Shown piece after piece: positions 25,831-38,132 of a DNA stretch of 64,000 bases. Position numbers and translations under genes: made by a program. Origin of the DNA: Setophaga petechia (Eukaryota > Chordata > Aves > Passeriformes > Parulidae); NCBI GenBank assembly GCA_024362935.1, contig JANCRA010000010.1, forward strand, positions 5,882,501-5,946,500, read 5' to 3'. Position 1 is the stretch's first letter. Every line of letters begins with the position of its first letter. The notes beneath the pieces are model-generated. The model had not been told where the DNA came from, searched no databases, and saw only the letters and a program-made list of their open reading frames with translations.

Positions 25831-28800
25831 ATGGGTAGGTACAGCCGCCTGCAGGTAGCCCCAGCACACCCTTACCTCTCCCCAAACAGACCCCACACAG
25901 CCACAGGAACCAGTCATCAGCCCCTGAAAGACATTTTGGTACCATGTTCTTCACTAGCAGTACCTTGCAGTCAGGGCTAGCAGCCCCCATCTGTCACAGG
26001 TACCCACGGCACAGCATGCCAGCGTGAACGCCAGCTTTAATTAGCCTTGGTCTGCTTCCAAGGCTTCTGCTGTGAAGTGACTGCTTGCCATGAGGCTCTG
26101 CCTCTCCTGGGGGAAGAGGGGCCTTTCCCAGGGCTCATAGCTCCACCAACTCCCCAAAGCCCATTTATCTCCCTCCTGCTTGGCGACCAGAGATACCAAA
26201 GAGAATAGCCGAGGCCAAATGAGGAAACACCACTGTGCCATGCTCAGTGCTTCCCTGGGGCTAGCAGAGATGGGATTTTCTGGAATCAGTGCAATGGTTG
26301 TGATATTCCATCTCAAAATTTGGCTCTGGAATGCTACAAGGGAGTGCAAAGAGTGCTGTTCCTTGCACAATGCATCTGCACTTCCAGGAAGGGAAGTGCA
26401 GGCTGGGGAGCAAAGGGTTAATTTTCACTCTCACCATGATGAACTTTTGCATGTAAATGAAAAATAGAACAGTTCCCTGGCTAAGTGGTGATAAACGAAA
26501 GACTTTCCCCACGAGAGATGTTCCCTGTGACACACTAATGTCTAAATTAAGTTAATTAAAGAGGCTGTAGAGTCTTTCCGTATGAGGAATCACCAGGATG
26601 CTCAGCAGCTCCACAAGTATTAATATACAGCACAGTCAGCAGGATGGCCAGGTCTGCTTGTGAAAGACTTCTCCAAGACAAGCAACTAAGGTGCCAAAAA
26701 GGACCAGGACATTCCCAAAAAACAGAGCAGCACCCAGGACAAGGAGATCCAGAGCCTGGCAGGAGCAGCCCCCAACAGCTCCTGGCCCTTGCACTCCCTG
26801 CAGGCTGCACATCCCACAGGCCTGCACCCACTGCACGAGGGGTGGATTTTCCTGCCTTTCATTCTGGAAGCCATCTCTTCATTCCAGTGTTACAGATCAC
26901 CTCTAAGGCTCAGCTTAATCCCCGCTGCAGAGACATTAATCACCTTGCCTGGTCCCACAGCTCCAGGTCTGCTTGGCCTTTTGGTCCTACCGTTGGAGGC
27001 ATGGGTGATTCATAACCTGGCCACAGGGTTTTTACCCTACACTCCAATCACACAAACAGGCACATTTCAACCTTTTTCTGTTCACAGGAGCTGCCTGCAG
27101 AGATGCAGTTGGGTGTTATTGTAGGTCTCTTGATGGGACACAATGACAAGTCCTTGAGAGGTGAGGCAGATAAGCCCTAAATCCCTTGTTACAAGTCCCC
27201 TCCTCAGAAGGGTTCTCATAAAGACCAGCCTTCAAATAATAACTTTTAAAACTGAGGAAATTCAGATCAGCTAGAAAAGATGGGTTCAAATTCACAGGGA
27301 TGTATGAAACCTCCACCTGCCCACTGCACCCCTTGCCCTCTCTGCCCAGCACATGCTGGGTGCCAAGGCTTGGCACTGCCTCCAGCAAAGCTCTCCCCAT
27401 CATCTTACAAGCCTGGCTGCACATCAGCTCTGTGCTTTTCCCAGACTTCCCTGTACTTGCTGAGCTCCCACGCCACTCTCTACACCAGCCTCCACTTGAG
27501 TCCTTCACTTGGAGCTGAGGGAAAACAGCCTCAATTTTCCCCAGCAATTTTGTGCTACATTGTCGTTTCTCCAAGCTGTTCCAAAGGAGCCACATTATAT
27601 TTAGTTCCTGAAAATAGTACTTCAGTTTTTATAATTTCTTAGGGTCTTGCTGTCTCTCTTCTGACATCCAAAATTTCTTGCGTTATTTTTGCTTTCACAC
27701 CCCCTGGAATTTTTCCCCACAGTTCTATTTCAAGAGAGTGTCTACCAAAATCCCATCAGCTTTGCCCACCATCCCCATCAGCTCAAATTAAGGGAGAACC
27801 AATCCTTTCTATTCAGGTTCTTGTTCCCAGGATGCAAGAAATTCAAATCTTCCCTCTCCGCATAATCTCCTTACCCGCACTTTAAGACCCTTAGTGAGGT
27901 GGAAACTGGGGGAAGAGGAGTTCCACTCCCTCCCTGTGCCACACAGAGCCCCCACTCTGCCTTTGGCCAAGGCACCCCCAGGAAAACCCAGGCAGTGGGA
28001 GGCACTGTGGCTGGGACCACAGGAGCTGTGTATGGCTCATGGACAAGCCCTCAGGACCAGGACCTCCATGGACAAGCCCACCAGGACCTCCCTCAGCTCA
28101 GGGCTGCAGAACAATGGGATCATTGTAACCTTCTTACTTTCCACACTGAACCTACCACCCAGACAGGAAAATGCCAGGGGGTGTTTCAGATGGGACAGGA
28201 GCATTCAATTGCCCTTGGTGACTTGGTGAGGAACTGCTGTGGAACATCTGTCCTGGGGAGCAGCAGAAAGCTGCAGGAAATACAGTGGGGCATGAGCTCC
28301 CAGAGCAAGCATTTGAAATGTAAATTGAGTTGGGATTATCACAAATTGCCTGGCTGGCCTCCACTGATGTAACTGATGACACACCGTGTGGGTTACACAG
28401 ATCAAAGGCAACTTAAAGGATGCTGCAGGGAAGATAGCAAAAAGGGAAGGGCTGAGTTGTCTTGCCAAAGATCCTTCCCCCAAGGAGGAGAAAGGAGAAG
28501 GGAAAAGCCTGGGTGATAAAGAAATAGTACAAAAAAATCATTCTTTTCATACTCTTTTCCCCCATTTCTCTCTACTGTTTTCTAGGCATCTTCCCCCTTA
28601 ATGAATCTGAAGCATTTAGAGGATGGTGATGCAAATAATGAAATAATCCCATTCCATCTATTTCTGTCTCCTGTTTGCCCAGTTCTTCACCAAATTGAAA
28701 GTTTCAGGGGTTGGATTAGTAAAGATGTACACCCAGACTCTTCCTAGAAAGGATGGGAGTCCATCACTGGGTGGAAATGGAAGAGATGCTAATGAGACAG

Positions 28801-29149
28801 ATATGATGGACATGCTGTAATCACTGTCCTGGAACATTTGGGAACAAGAAGGATTACACTCGTTATGAGGATGAAGCGTTTCCATCCTATTAGCAATCGA
28901 GAAGAACATCCAACAACATCTACCAGCACCAGAAGATATTTAAATTTGGCAGAACTGAATAATTTTGCATCCAAGAGCTCCAAGAGAACTAAGAAAACTG
29001 CTGTGTGCTGATGTTCATTTTAAGAGGAAATTTTAGTAGGCTGGAAGAGTCTTCTGCTTGAAGAAGGCAAAGGTATGGCCTGCAGGGGACAGGGAGACAG
29101 ACATCTGTCCAAGGCAGAAAAATAGTGCAGAGAACTGAAGGACACACAA

Positions 29150-30010
29150 ATACACCCATCAACATGGGTTTAGGAAAAATAGGTCACAGCAAAGCAAACC
29201 TGATTTTATTCTCTGCACATCTGATATTAGTAATGCACACAAGCAATATCCTTGATGTCCAAAAGGTGTTTTGACCTAGTATTGTATGACATGCTGACAA
29301 AAATAAAAAGCACTATAGAATATGAATAGTGAATGAGCTAAATGGATTTCAGACTGGTTACCTGGCTGAGCTGGGGGCAACAAGAATTCACCAATGCCAA
29401 GGTACCATCCTCTCACTATGGGCAGCACCACTCACACACAGTGGGTTTTGGTAAAACAACAGAATCAGAATGGTTTTGGTTGTGACTTTAAAGATCATCT
29501 TGTTCCAGCTGCCCATATATTAAATATCGATGAAGATGAGTCCCTACTGCCTAGCAAACCTGTGCTCAATCCATGCAGGAAGCCTGGAGCTGGAAGCAGG
29601 AGTGAGGAGGTGGCTGAGCCTCCTCTTCCAGCACCAAGGGACTCCTTCCAGAGCCCTCCACGGCTCCACACCGACATTTTAAGGAGATTAGTAAAACACT
29701 GCGGGAGATGCAGGCCGGATCTGTGAGAGTGATTCCAGGGATGCAGAAAATGTCTGAAATGGGAGAATTGAAGAGGTTGATCTTTTTCGTTTATCAAAGA
29801 GAAGATTAAGAAGTGACTTGATTACGATATAGCAGCACATTCAGTGGAAACAATATCAGGTACTAAAAGGTTTTTAATTAGGCAGAAAAAGGCATAAAAA
29901 GAACTAATGACTGGAAGTTGAAGCCAAATATATTAAGCATCACTTTTAACAGCAGATGTTTCTAACCATTAAAGCAAATTATACACATGCTGTTGGGCTC
30001 AGCAGAAGAC
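29150..30010 (+). mobile_element. Ancient CR1/L3-like LINE remnant
   Basis: Heavily decayed LINE segment. The left part (CATGGGTTTAGGAAAAATAGG, AACCTGATTTTATTCTC, CTTGATGTCC, AAGGTGTTTTGACCTAG) resembles the reverse-transcriptase portion of old amniote CR1-type elements. The right part (GAGAGTGATTCCAGGGATG, TTATCAAAGAGAAGATTAAG, AAGTGACTTGATTACG, ATGACTGGAAGTTGAAGCC) resembles the region nearer the 3' end. Multiple stops and indels mean it cannot be active. Edges are approximate. A younger CR1 tail sits inside it. Confidence 0.6.
29459..29512 (-). mobile_element. Short CR1 tail nested in the older LINE remnant
   Basis: CAGAATCAGAATGGTTTTGG, then GACTTTAAAGATCATC and TTGTTCCAGC, is the inverted CR1 3' end. 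Only about 55 bp remain. The surrounding sequence continues the older element on both sides. Confidence 0.6.
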
Positions 30011-32333
30011 TCAGGGAGGTAAAGCTTGCAGGCCTTTCATCTACAGGGTATTTTATGCCTGTTCTGATCTCACAAGCTTTGATAGCTTGAACCATCCCAT
30101 CTGTATGGACATTTGGAATGTTTGTATCTGATACCTGACCTGCCCCAGCCTGCATGCAGTTGCCAACACACCTACAACCACCAGCCTTACCTTTCCCACC
30201 ACAGAGCCCTCCAACAGCCTAGAATATTCCTCAAAACTCCCTTCCAAATCTTATTATTCCCCAATGCATGAGTAGGTCAGCAAGTGGCAGTGCTTGCTGG
30301 GTCACAGCTGCCAGATGTGCCTCCCCCCTCAATGCTGTCCTGTGAGCACCAACCATTTGCAAATCCTGTTAGGAATGAAAACTTTCCAATCAGCGTTTTC
30401 TTTTAAAAAATTGGAGCAGGAATATCCACAGCATGTGCTGGCTCTGCCTAGTGTAGATTTAAACATTGATAAGAATTTTAAATTGAATATACATGTACAC
30501 ACACACGAATAAAATTACAGGCATGGTGGGCTAGATTGTGACCCTCTGCAGAGCAGGTACATAAGGGGGACCAAGGTCCATCCCTGTGCACTGTGGTTTC
30601 CAAATCATCCAGAAAAACATCAAGAAAAGCACACGTTTAAAAAGGATCTGAAATTATACAGACATAGCTTGAGTCTGTAAGGCTTCTGCAGTTATTCTAA
30701 CACCACCTATTTTAGGAGACTAAGTGAAAACAGCCCATCCCCAGTATTTGTTACCAGGAGATGTGAAGGAGTGCTGGTTACGTGCAGGTTGTTTTGTTCC
30801 CCTGTGGTAAGACAATACAGCTCTAAAAGTATCTCGAGTGTAGAGTTCAGCCTTTGCAGTGGGCAGAAGATTTAAAATGAGCACTGTAAGCAGAAAAACA
30901 TCGTAACTGAACATCCAAGATATTTTCACGCCAAAATTTAGGATTATAATTAAGAGTAATTCTGTCTTTGCTGAGGGTTGGTTATTTTAGACCATTTGGA
31001 GGTCACCCAGGATGTTATCCTACTACAGAAGAATAAAAAAACCAAAACGGAGAGACCATATTTAGATTACCATATTTATGACTTTGGAGATTTGAGATGG
31101 AATGGTTCCTCATCAGCTCTACCCATTTAGACCTCACTGCAGCCAAAGCCACTGACCTTGCTAGCTACACACCCCAGTGTCAGAGGAGGCCACTGGGCTC
31201 AGGCCATCTGACCTGCTTTAAACAATCATTTTAGACTGGGAAGAACAGGTCCCAAGTCATCTTGAGTCCAGCATGATCAATCCCACCCAAAGGTGACCAT
31301 TTTGGACAGGACAGAGAAAAGAAGCTTTGACCAGCAGAAGATACAACCCACAATCATCCTTTGGCATGAGACAAGATGTACAACGAGCTGAAAAAACAGA
31401 AACCAAGTTCATGGGAATTCAGAACAGAAAAGGAATGTGGGTTTTCTCCGAGTTGCCGAAAACATGTGTATTTAATAATTCTACAAAACTGAAATCCTGA
31501 AAAAAAGCCCCTAACTATGTTTGGGAAGAGCACAACAGGGCGCCTCCAGCAGCAGCTCTTCAAATCCAAGAGCCCCAAGTGGGCCCCTTCCCCAGATGAA
31601 GCCACCCTCCAGCAGATGCACCCCAAGGTCACAGCTCCCTCTGCCTTTTGCAGGCACCAGTATAAAAATAACCCCAGCTGGAACTGGGTAATGAAGGTAC
31701 TGTGCTAATCAGACTAATAGAGAGGCTCAACAGCAGGATCACTGACTGGATGGAGACAGGTTTCATTCATGGCTGCTACTGGCTTATCCTGGAGGAACAC
31801 TGCAACAGCCTGGCCTCTCCCAGGAGCTGCCAGTGCCCTGCCTAGAGTGTCCTTAAGTGTCTTCAGCTCAGCAGCTCTGCCTGCACATGAAGAATGTTGT
31901 CTCACAAAATCAGCCAGTCAGCAAAATGTCCCTTCCATCCGTGCCTGCCGGGTCTACTCCCGAGGAGCTCTCTGGGGGGCATGTCTTGTGTTTTACTTGT
32001 CACACTGAGCTCTGCCAAAGCCACATACATGATCTGCAATTAAACAATATCATGATCCAAGGGAAGAGGCAGTACTAGAGGCAGCCCTTGGCTAGAGAAC
32101 AGAGGGAATAGCAAGTTGTGGGGAGCTGGGATACTGCTGGGAAGGCAGGAGGTGGGAATGGCTGCAGGAGAGCAGGGAAAGCTCAGCAAATCCTGGAGCA
32201 GCTGCTGATGCATGGAAAAAACTAAAGGTACCATGTGAATCAGATTTTCTACACCATCCCAGACTGGAGTGCATGACAAATATATACCTTTTTATGAAGT
32301 TTTAGGTTTGTTTTATAGCAAAATTAAATTCTC

Positions 32334-32470
32334 TCTGGAAGTGTTTGAGGCAAAGGCTGGATGGAGCCCTGAGCAATCTTGTCTAGTGGAAGGTGTTCCA
32401 GCCCATGGCAGAGGGTTGGAGCGAGGTATCTTGAAGGTCCCTTCCAAGCGAAACCATTCCATGATCCTGT
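32334..32470 (+). mobile_element. CR1 LINE fragment (3' end)
   Basis: GGAAGTGTTTGAGGCAAAGG, CTGGATGGAGCCCTGAGCAA, CTTGTCTAGTGGAAGGTG, GAAGGTCCCTTCCAAGCG, AAACCATTCCATGATCC. The terminal repeat has decayed. Confidence 0.92.
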
Positions 32471-33009
32471 TGCTGAGTTGTCCTACAGCAGCACAGGGAC
32501 AGTTTGCCATGGAGCTCGTGTGTGGAGGGCAGGAAAAGCAGCCCTGGTTGTTTGGATCAGTGCACAGCCCACATGCAAATGCAAAGAGGAGCCTGCAAAG
32601 CGTCTTGTGGAGGCTGTGATGTGGGGTATCAGCCAGAGTCTGAGCTGAGGGGCACGGATAACACCAGGAGATGGAGTCTCCTGAGGTGCCTTGGGAGGAC
32701 CATGAGCAGCCCAGGGTGCAGGGGCTGTTGTGTGCCCAGGGCCAGGCTGCATGTCAAGACATCACCAGAATTCATGCCTGCATCCAGGTGGAGAGGAGGC
32801 GGATGCAAACATGCAGGCAGCGTGGGCTGAAGCTTCCTGGTCCAAATCTAAAGCACAGTTTGAGGAGAATCCAGGGCTCCAGAGAAAATGTGCAATTAGG
32901 ACTGTTTCAGCACTTAATTGACAGGGGAATTGGTCACAGAGGCACCAAGTCACTTGTCAAAAAGGCCACCTTATGCTCATCTTTATCTTCAAACATCTCA
33001 ATATAAATA

Positions 33010-33230
33010 AAATCTAGTCCTTGGCACTCTTGCCCAGAAGGGGAAGCCACCGGAGCCGTCAGTAATCATCCTGCTAATGCTTGCCAGAAAATAATCAACT
33101 TGCTCGCTTGCTGGCGAGTGAGAGGAACCAACCCCCAAACTCATCTCCTTCTCTGCAAATAACAGATGGGAAACTGCGTTTGTCCAGAGAATCGAGCTGC
33201 GAAATAAGACAGTGCCATTTCATCCTATGA
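33010..33230. promoter_or_regulatory. Candidate conserved non-coding element beside a CpG island
   Basis: Non-repetitive block with TCAGTAATCATCCTGCTAATG, AAAATAATCAACTTGCTCGC and GGCGAGTGAGAGG, retaining CpGs and homeodomain-like cores. It lies about 250 bp from the CpG island on its high-coordinate side. Inferred from texture only. Confidence 0.22.
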
Positions 33231-33479
33231 GTCACTTCTCAAACAGTTTCCTTTCTCTGGTTAGCACTCCCTGAACCAACCCCAGGCTACTTGAGTGCAT
33301 CTCCTGTCTCCAAAGGGTGCCAGGAGGCACTGACCCCCACAAGGCTCTGCAGTTTCAAAGACAACCTCCAGCACCTGCACCTCATTGCTTGGTCCATCTT
33401 TCCCTGCACCACGCAAGCACGGACACGGGGATGAAGCATACAATCAAAGGAAATAACTGCACGCCCAACAGCTTTGCAA

Positions 33480-34260
33480 CTAACCTCAATCCGCCGTCAT
33501 AGGCAGCACGGTGCTCCCCGGCAGCATCCCCCATGGCTAGCTCCTCAGGAAGTGAGAGCATCCCCTCCTTCACTGCTTGCCCTCGCTGGCAGAGAGGAGC
33601 AGATGGGCAGAGGAAACCTTTCCAGCGCCAGACCCAGCGCTGCTCCTCTGCTCCCTGCGGAGAGCGGGTCCCCCACCAAACAAGGCGCTGCCTAGCTAAG
33701 CAAACCGGCAGTGCCGCCGCCCGAGGCAAAGGGACAAGTCCTTCCAGTTCATTAGGGAAGGTTTCTTGTGCGATTTGCTGCCTCACTAGCTCCTGTTTAG
33801 ACAGCCTTTGTTCCTCGTCCGCAGGAGCGCATGAAAGATTTGGACGTCTGTACGTGCTGCGAGGATGCTGCTCCCTGGGCCGGGCAGGGAGCACGGCAGA
33901 GAGCTCACCCCGGGCTTTAACCTCCCGAGCTCTGCACGCCCAGGTGCTCTAAGTGCAGCCCCAGGTCCCTCTGGCTCCGTAATGCAGGATTTCCACGGGA
34001 GCCCCCTCGGCCAAGGAAAGCCTAATGGCTCGCTTTGCCTTTTTCTGCTGCTGCTCCCGTGCCCTGCCGCCAGCCGAAGGACGGACGTCCTGAGTAACAG
34101 GAGCCTCCGGTCCTGCTCACTCATTGTCTCCTGCAGAACTAAAATAGCAGCCTGGGAGGGAGCAGAGGAGCTCAAAACTTTCCATTCCCTGGTACCTCCT
34201 GCCCAAAGAAGAGGAATACGAGGCCACGGGGCTCCTCGGGGTGTCGTGTGCAGCAGCGAT
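33480..34260. promoter_or_regulatory. CpG-rich island within a BSN intron
   Basis: Clearly CpG-enriched relative to its flanks: CCGCCGTCATAGG, CAGTGCCGCCGCCCGAGGC, GGACGTCTGTACGTGCTGCGAGG, GGACGGACGTCC. No repeat similarity and no exon visible. A TATA-like CTATAAAG follows at about 34278. It could be an internal or antisense promoter, or a CpG-rich enhancer. Direction is undetermined. Confidence 0.4.
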
Positions 34261-35957
34261 GCAATTCACAGCTATAATGCTATAAAGAGCACAGGCTCTC
34301 CCAGTAAATAGACTTGTAAGAGATCAATTTAAAAGCAGCCCAGTTTCCTATTAGTAACACAGAATAAAATCATCCATTTACTGCATGGCTCACATTTATT
34401 CAGCTCTGAGTGGTCCCTGTTGTAGCTTTCCTCATGAGCTTCCATCTCCTTTGGGAACCCTCCTGGACAACTTCAGCAATGGGAGATAATGGCTGTAGCT
34501 CAGGGACTAAACTAAACACTGTTGAATATTTAAAGGTCCTTTCACTCCCAAACTTTGCACTACCTTGGCAGCATCAACATCTGAGTACAGCACAGCAATG
34601 ATGAGGGCAGAGAGGAGCGTGATCCTCTGACCCACATGTCTAGGATGGAAGGTTTTAAACACTAAAAACAATTCTGGTGCTGGCATAAACAGCCCAAAGT
34701 GTTTTCAGAGACAGGGTTGCAGACCTGATGTTATGGTCTCACACCTTCTCCAGACTGAAGGAGCCAAGTTAAGTCTCATTTATCCTGGGTTAGTGTGTAT
34801 TTATGAGTGAAGCCACTGGAATGAAGAACTTGTGTGAATGAACACATCATAGTGGATCAGTGCATCAAAGCAGAGCGTATCTTCTGCCTTTCCTTTTTTC
34901 TTGTTGTTGTTATTCTGGATTAAATATGTAACAAATGCTCTTGCAGAATATAGGGCCTGAAGATAGACAAGCCACTGCATAATCTTTTTACATACCTAAA
35001 CAGACTTAATTGCTCAATTATTCCAGATAAACACGATAAGTTGCCTGTCATGAATAATTTATAATCCAGCTAGCCACACAATCTGTGAAACACAAATCTA
35101 CGGCTGCAGCAAAAGAAATGCAAGCAGATGCCATGATCCCAAGACACCTTTCTGGGTACTAAATGCTGGTCAAAGGAGCAATAGGCTGCCCAGGGCAGGT
35201 TTGATCTTCCACAAAACCCTCTGGACAGCCCAGACCTTCATCTGGGTTATTGTTGCTGAGAGGATGCAATTATTAACAAATGAAATAGGGACAAAGTATG
35301 GGTGTGCACCTTGGAGGAGACAGGCACGGCTGGGTGTCCCATACAGCCCTTCCTGGGTTGTACTGGTTTCCCCAGGAATTGCATCAGACAATGGTGATGA
35401 GCTGCAGAGCTGCAGTGAGGCAGGGCAGGATGCAGTGCTGCAGGATGGAGGTCCACAGGGCCAGCCACAAGGGACAACACTCAGGGTGCCAGGGAAGAGA
35501 TAAGGGAAGGAAGGAGCACTGCCAGGGGGAGGAAAGGTCCCATCCAGCCAGAACTTAACATGCTTGGATGGGAGAGTCCTGAGAAGGCAACCTGGAAGGA
35601 GTCCAGAAGGAGGGTTAATCCTAAACCCATGACAAAGCCATCCCAGGCAGCTCCTTCCCACAGCAGAGGGGAAATGAACCAGGCAGAGGGGCAGGCACCA
35701 GCTCCTGGCTCCAGTGACCCCAGACAAATGCAAGGGGCTTTCCCACGAGGCTCAGGACCTTACCACAAACCCTGAGCCTCTTTAAGACTCTCTGAGAAGC
35801 AGAGGAGAGGCACTGGGTAGATTTCCTCCAGCCTGGGCACCCCTTTCTAGAAATAGCTTGTCCAGTCACCAGTGACCTATTTTAAATAAATTAGAATAGG
35901 TTTTTTGTGTTGGAACTCCTATCCCTGTCCAAATATATCCAAATGCACCTGGCATAA

Positions 35958-35970
35958 TGACGTAAGTCAT
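35958..35970. promoter_or_regulatory. Compound CRE/AP-1 motif
   Basis: TGACGTAAGTCAT joins a CRE/ATF-type TGACGTAA and an AP-1-like half TAAGTCA. Such sites bind CREB/ATF and Fos/Jun family factors in other genes. Whether it is occupied here is unknown. Confidence 0.35.
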
Positions 35971-36214
35971 CGTCTACTAAATAAAATTTACACAAGAATC
36001 TGCAAACAAATAGTTTGCATAGATACCTGTAAATCCACATCACTTTTAATTGGGTTTTTATAGCTATTAATATTGTTATCTTTATAGCTATTATTTAGCC
36101 TTGAAGAAGGGGCTACTTCACTGACAGCCAGTCTACAAGAGCAATCACCCTGTCATCGAAAAAAAAAAAGCTAGTTGCAAAACAAGATTAAAATTGGTCA
36201 TTCAAATCATGATT

Positions 36215-36602
36215 TGATGAGAGTTGGAGTTGTTCAGCCTAGAAAGAGAAGACTCTAGGGGCCCCTAGAGCCCCTTCTAGTACCTGAAGAGGCTACAAGA
36301 GAGCCAGAGAGGGACCTTTTACAAGGACAGAAAAACAGGGAACAGCTTCACTGACAAGAGGGCAGGAATAAAGAGGATATTGGGAAGAAATTAATTACTG
36401 TGAGGGTGCTGAGGCACTGAAACAGGATGACTGGGGAAGTTGTGAACTTCCCATCCTTGGACATGTTCAAAGCCAGGGTGGATGGAGTTTGGAATTCCCT
36501 GGTTTAGTGGAAGGCATCCCTGCCCACAGCAGGAACTGGAATGAGATGAGCTTTAGGGTCCCTTCCAACCCAAACCATTCTGGGATTCTAGTCTATGATA
36601 TT
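36215..36602 (+). mobile_element. CR1 LINE fragment (longest young-type copy)
   Basis: About 390 bp of CR1 3' region: GGAGTTGTTCAGCCTAGAAA, GAAGAAATTAATTACTGTGA, ACTGGGGAAGTTGTGAACTT, GGACATGTTCAAAGCCAGGG, GGTCCCTTCCAACCCAAACC, ATTCTGGGATTCTAGTCTATG. An 18-bp perfect palindrome lies inside it at 36253-36270. 5'-truncated and non-coding. Confidence 0.95.
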
Positions 36603-38115
36603 TTGCTTGCTGAACTGAAGTCAGCATTGCCGTGGAGATCTAAACCAATACACCAGAAAGGTGAATAAACTCTTAATGAAAAAGAATCCTGCTACTTGAA
36701 ATATTGTATTTTCTGCCACAACCCAAGCCAAAATTTGAAGTGACCCCATTCAGGAGCTTTCTGCAGCCTTCCTGAATGGGGGCCCACAGGATTACCATAG
36801 AGTAACCTGCTTAGGACACCTCAGCACAACTGAAAACCCTGGGCAAGCTTACAACAAAAGTCAGTTTAGTTCAGCTCAAATAAAGGGTCAAGTACTCAAC
36901 TGCAAGACTACAAACTGCTACAAAAGAGAAAAGCATTACAATACAAATCACTCAGGTAAAACACCAAAAACACTGCAGAAGCAAATGCTCTTCTAGGGCT
37001 GCTTAGCTTTCCTTTGAAAGATCTCCAACAAGCAGCACACAGGCAGTGCCCAGTGCTCCATGTCCATCCAGACAGCAAGAAAACAACAGAGGAGCAAACT
37101 GCATGGTTCAAGTTGATTTAACCCTGCTTTGATTTGCTCCAATGCCAGTCAGAAACCCCTTCTCAAGAGAAATACTAAAACTTGTTGTCATGCCTGGGCT
37201 GTAAAGCCAGGTGTAATCACCATGGGACTGACTCTGATGACCCACAGGGCTCATTTTATGCAGGTGAGAGAGCAGCAGTGACCACAGCTCCCCCCACTTT
37301 CCAGGGTTCAGCTGGAGAGATCTTGCCTCTCATTTTCAAGTATCATGCATCAAAATACCCAGCTGAACAGTGGGAGCCAGGCTGACTGCAAGCAATCAAC
37401 CCCAAACTGCCTCAAACCGGGCAGAGAAGGCATGGATTGGCCAGCAAGCGGGAAGCAGCAGGATCCACGCACCAGGAGGGAAAAACATTTGATATCCAAA
37501 TAAACACCACCTTCCCATAAGCTTTTATCTGCCCACAGCCTTGTCTGTTGGCGTGGGCTGACTCCTGGCACACTGCAGAGAGAGAAAAGGAGGAGCAGGT
37601 CTGAAGCACGGGGTGCAGCAGGCGTTGGGATGCGGCACAGCACGCGGTCCATGGGGATGCTGCCCTTTGGTGCACAGTGACCTACTCCTGCAGGGAGAGG
37701 GTCCTGCCATGCCAAGATCTTTGCTTCCCAGCAGGATGCAGGCTGGATGGCACTGGACAAGTGCCTGCAGCTGGAAGACACAGGAAAAGGAATTGGATGG
37801 AGAAGAAGGGTGACTTGGGGTAAGAGCTTGAGCTGGCCAAAATCATCAGGAAGGGCACAGAAGCTTTCAGTTTTTACTGTATGAGTGACATTGCCCAATT
37901 TTGGCTCTTGCTTGGAGATCCCTCAGTGCAGTGGAGAGCTCTTCAGAGCTCTCCAAATGACATGTCATTCAAAACCATCAGATCATGAGACTTTTTTGGA
38001 CAGAATTGCAAAAACCTTACATCCAGGATCTGCATAAAGCATTATTATTCCAACATCTCCCTCTGGTTTCAAAGGGACTTAGCACCTGAAATTAGTTATA
38101 TTTTGGAATTGCTGG

Positions 38116-38132
38116 TTTTTTTTTTTTTTTTT
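38116..38132. repeat. Poly-T tract (T17)
   Basis: Seventeen uninterrupted T followed by CTTCTTAA. On the minus strand (BSN sense) it reads as an A tract. No retroposon body is recognised beside it. Confidence 0.9.
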
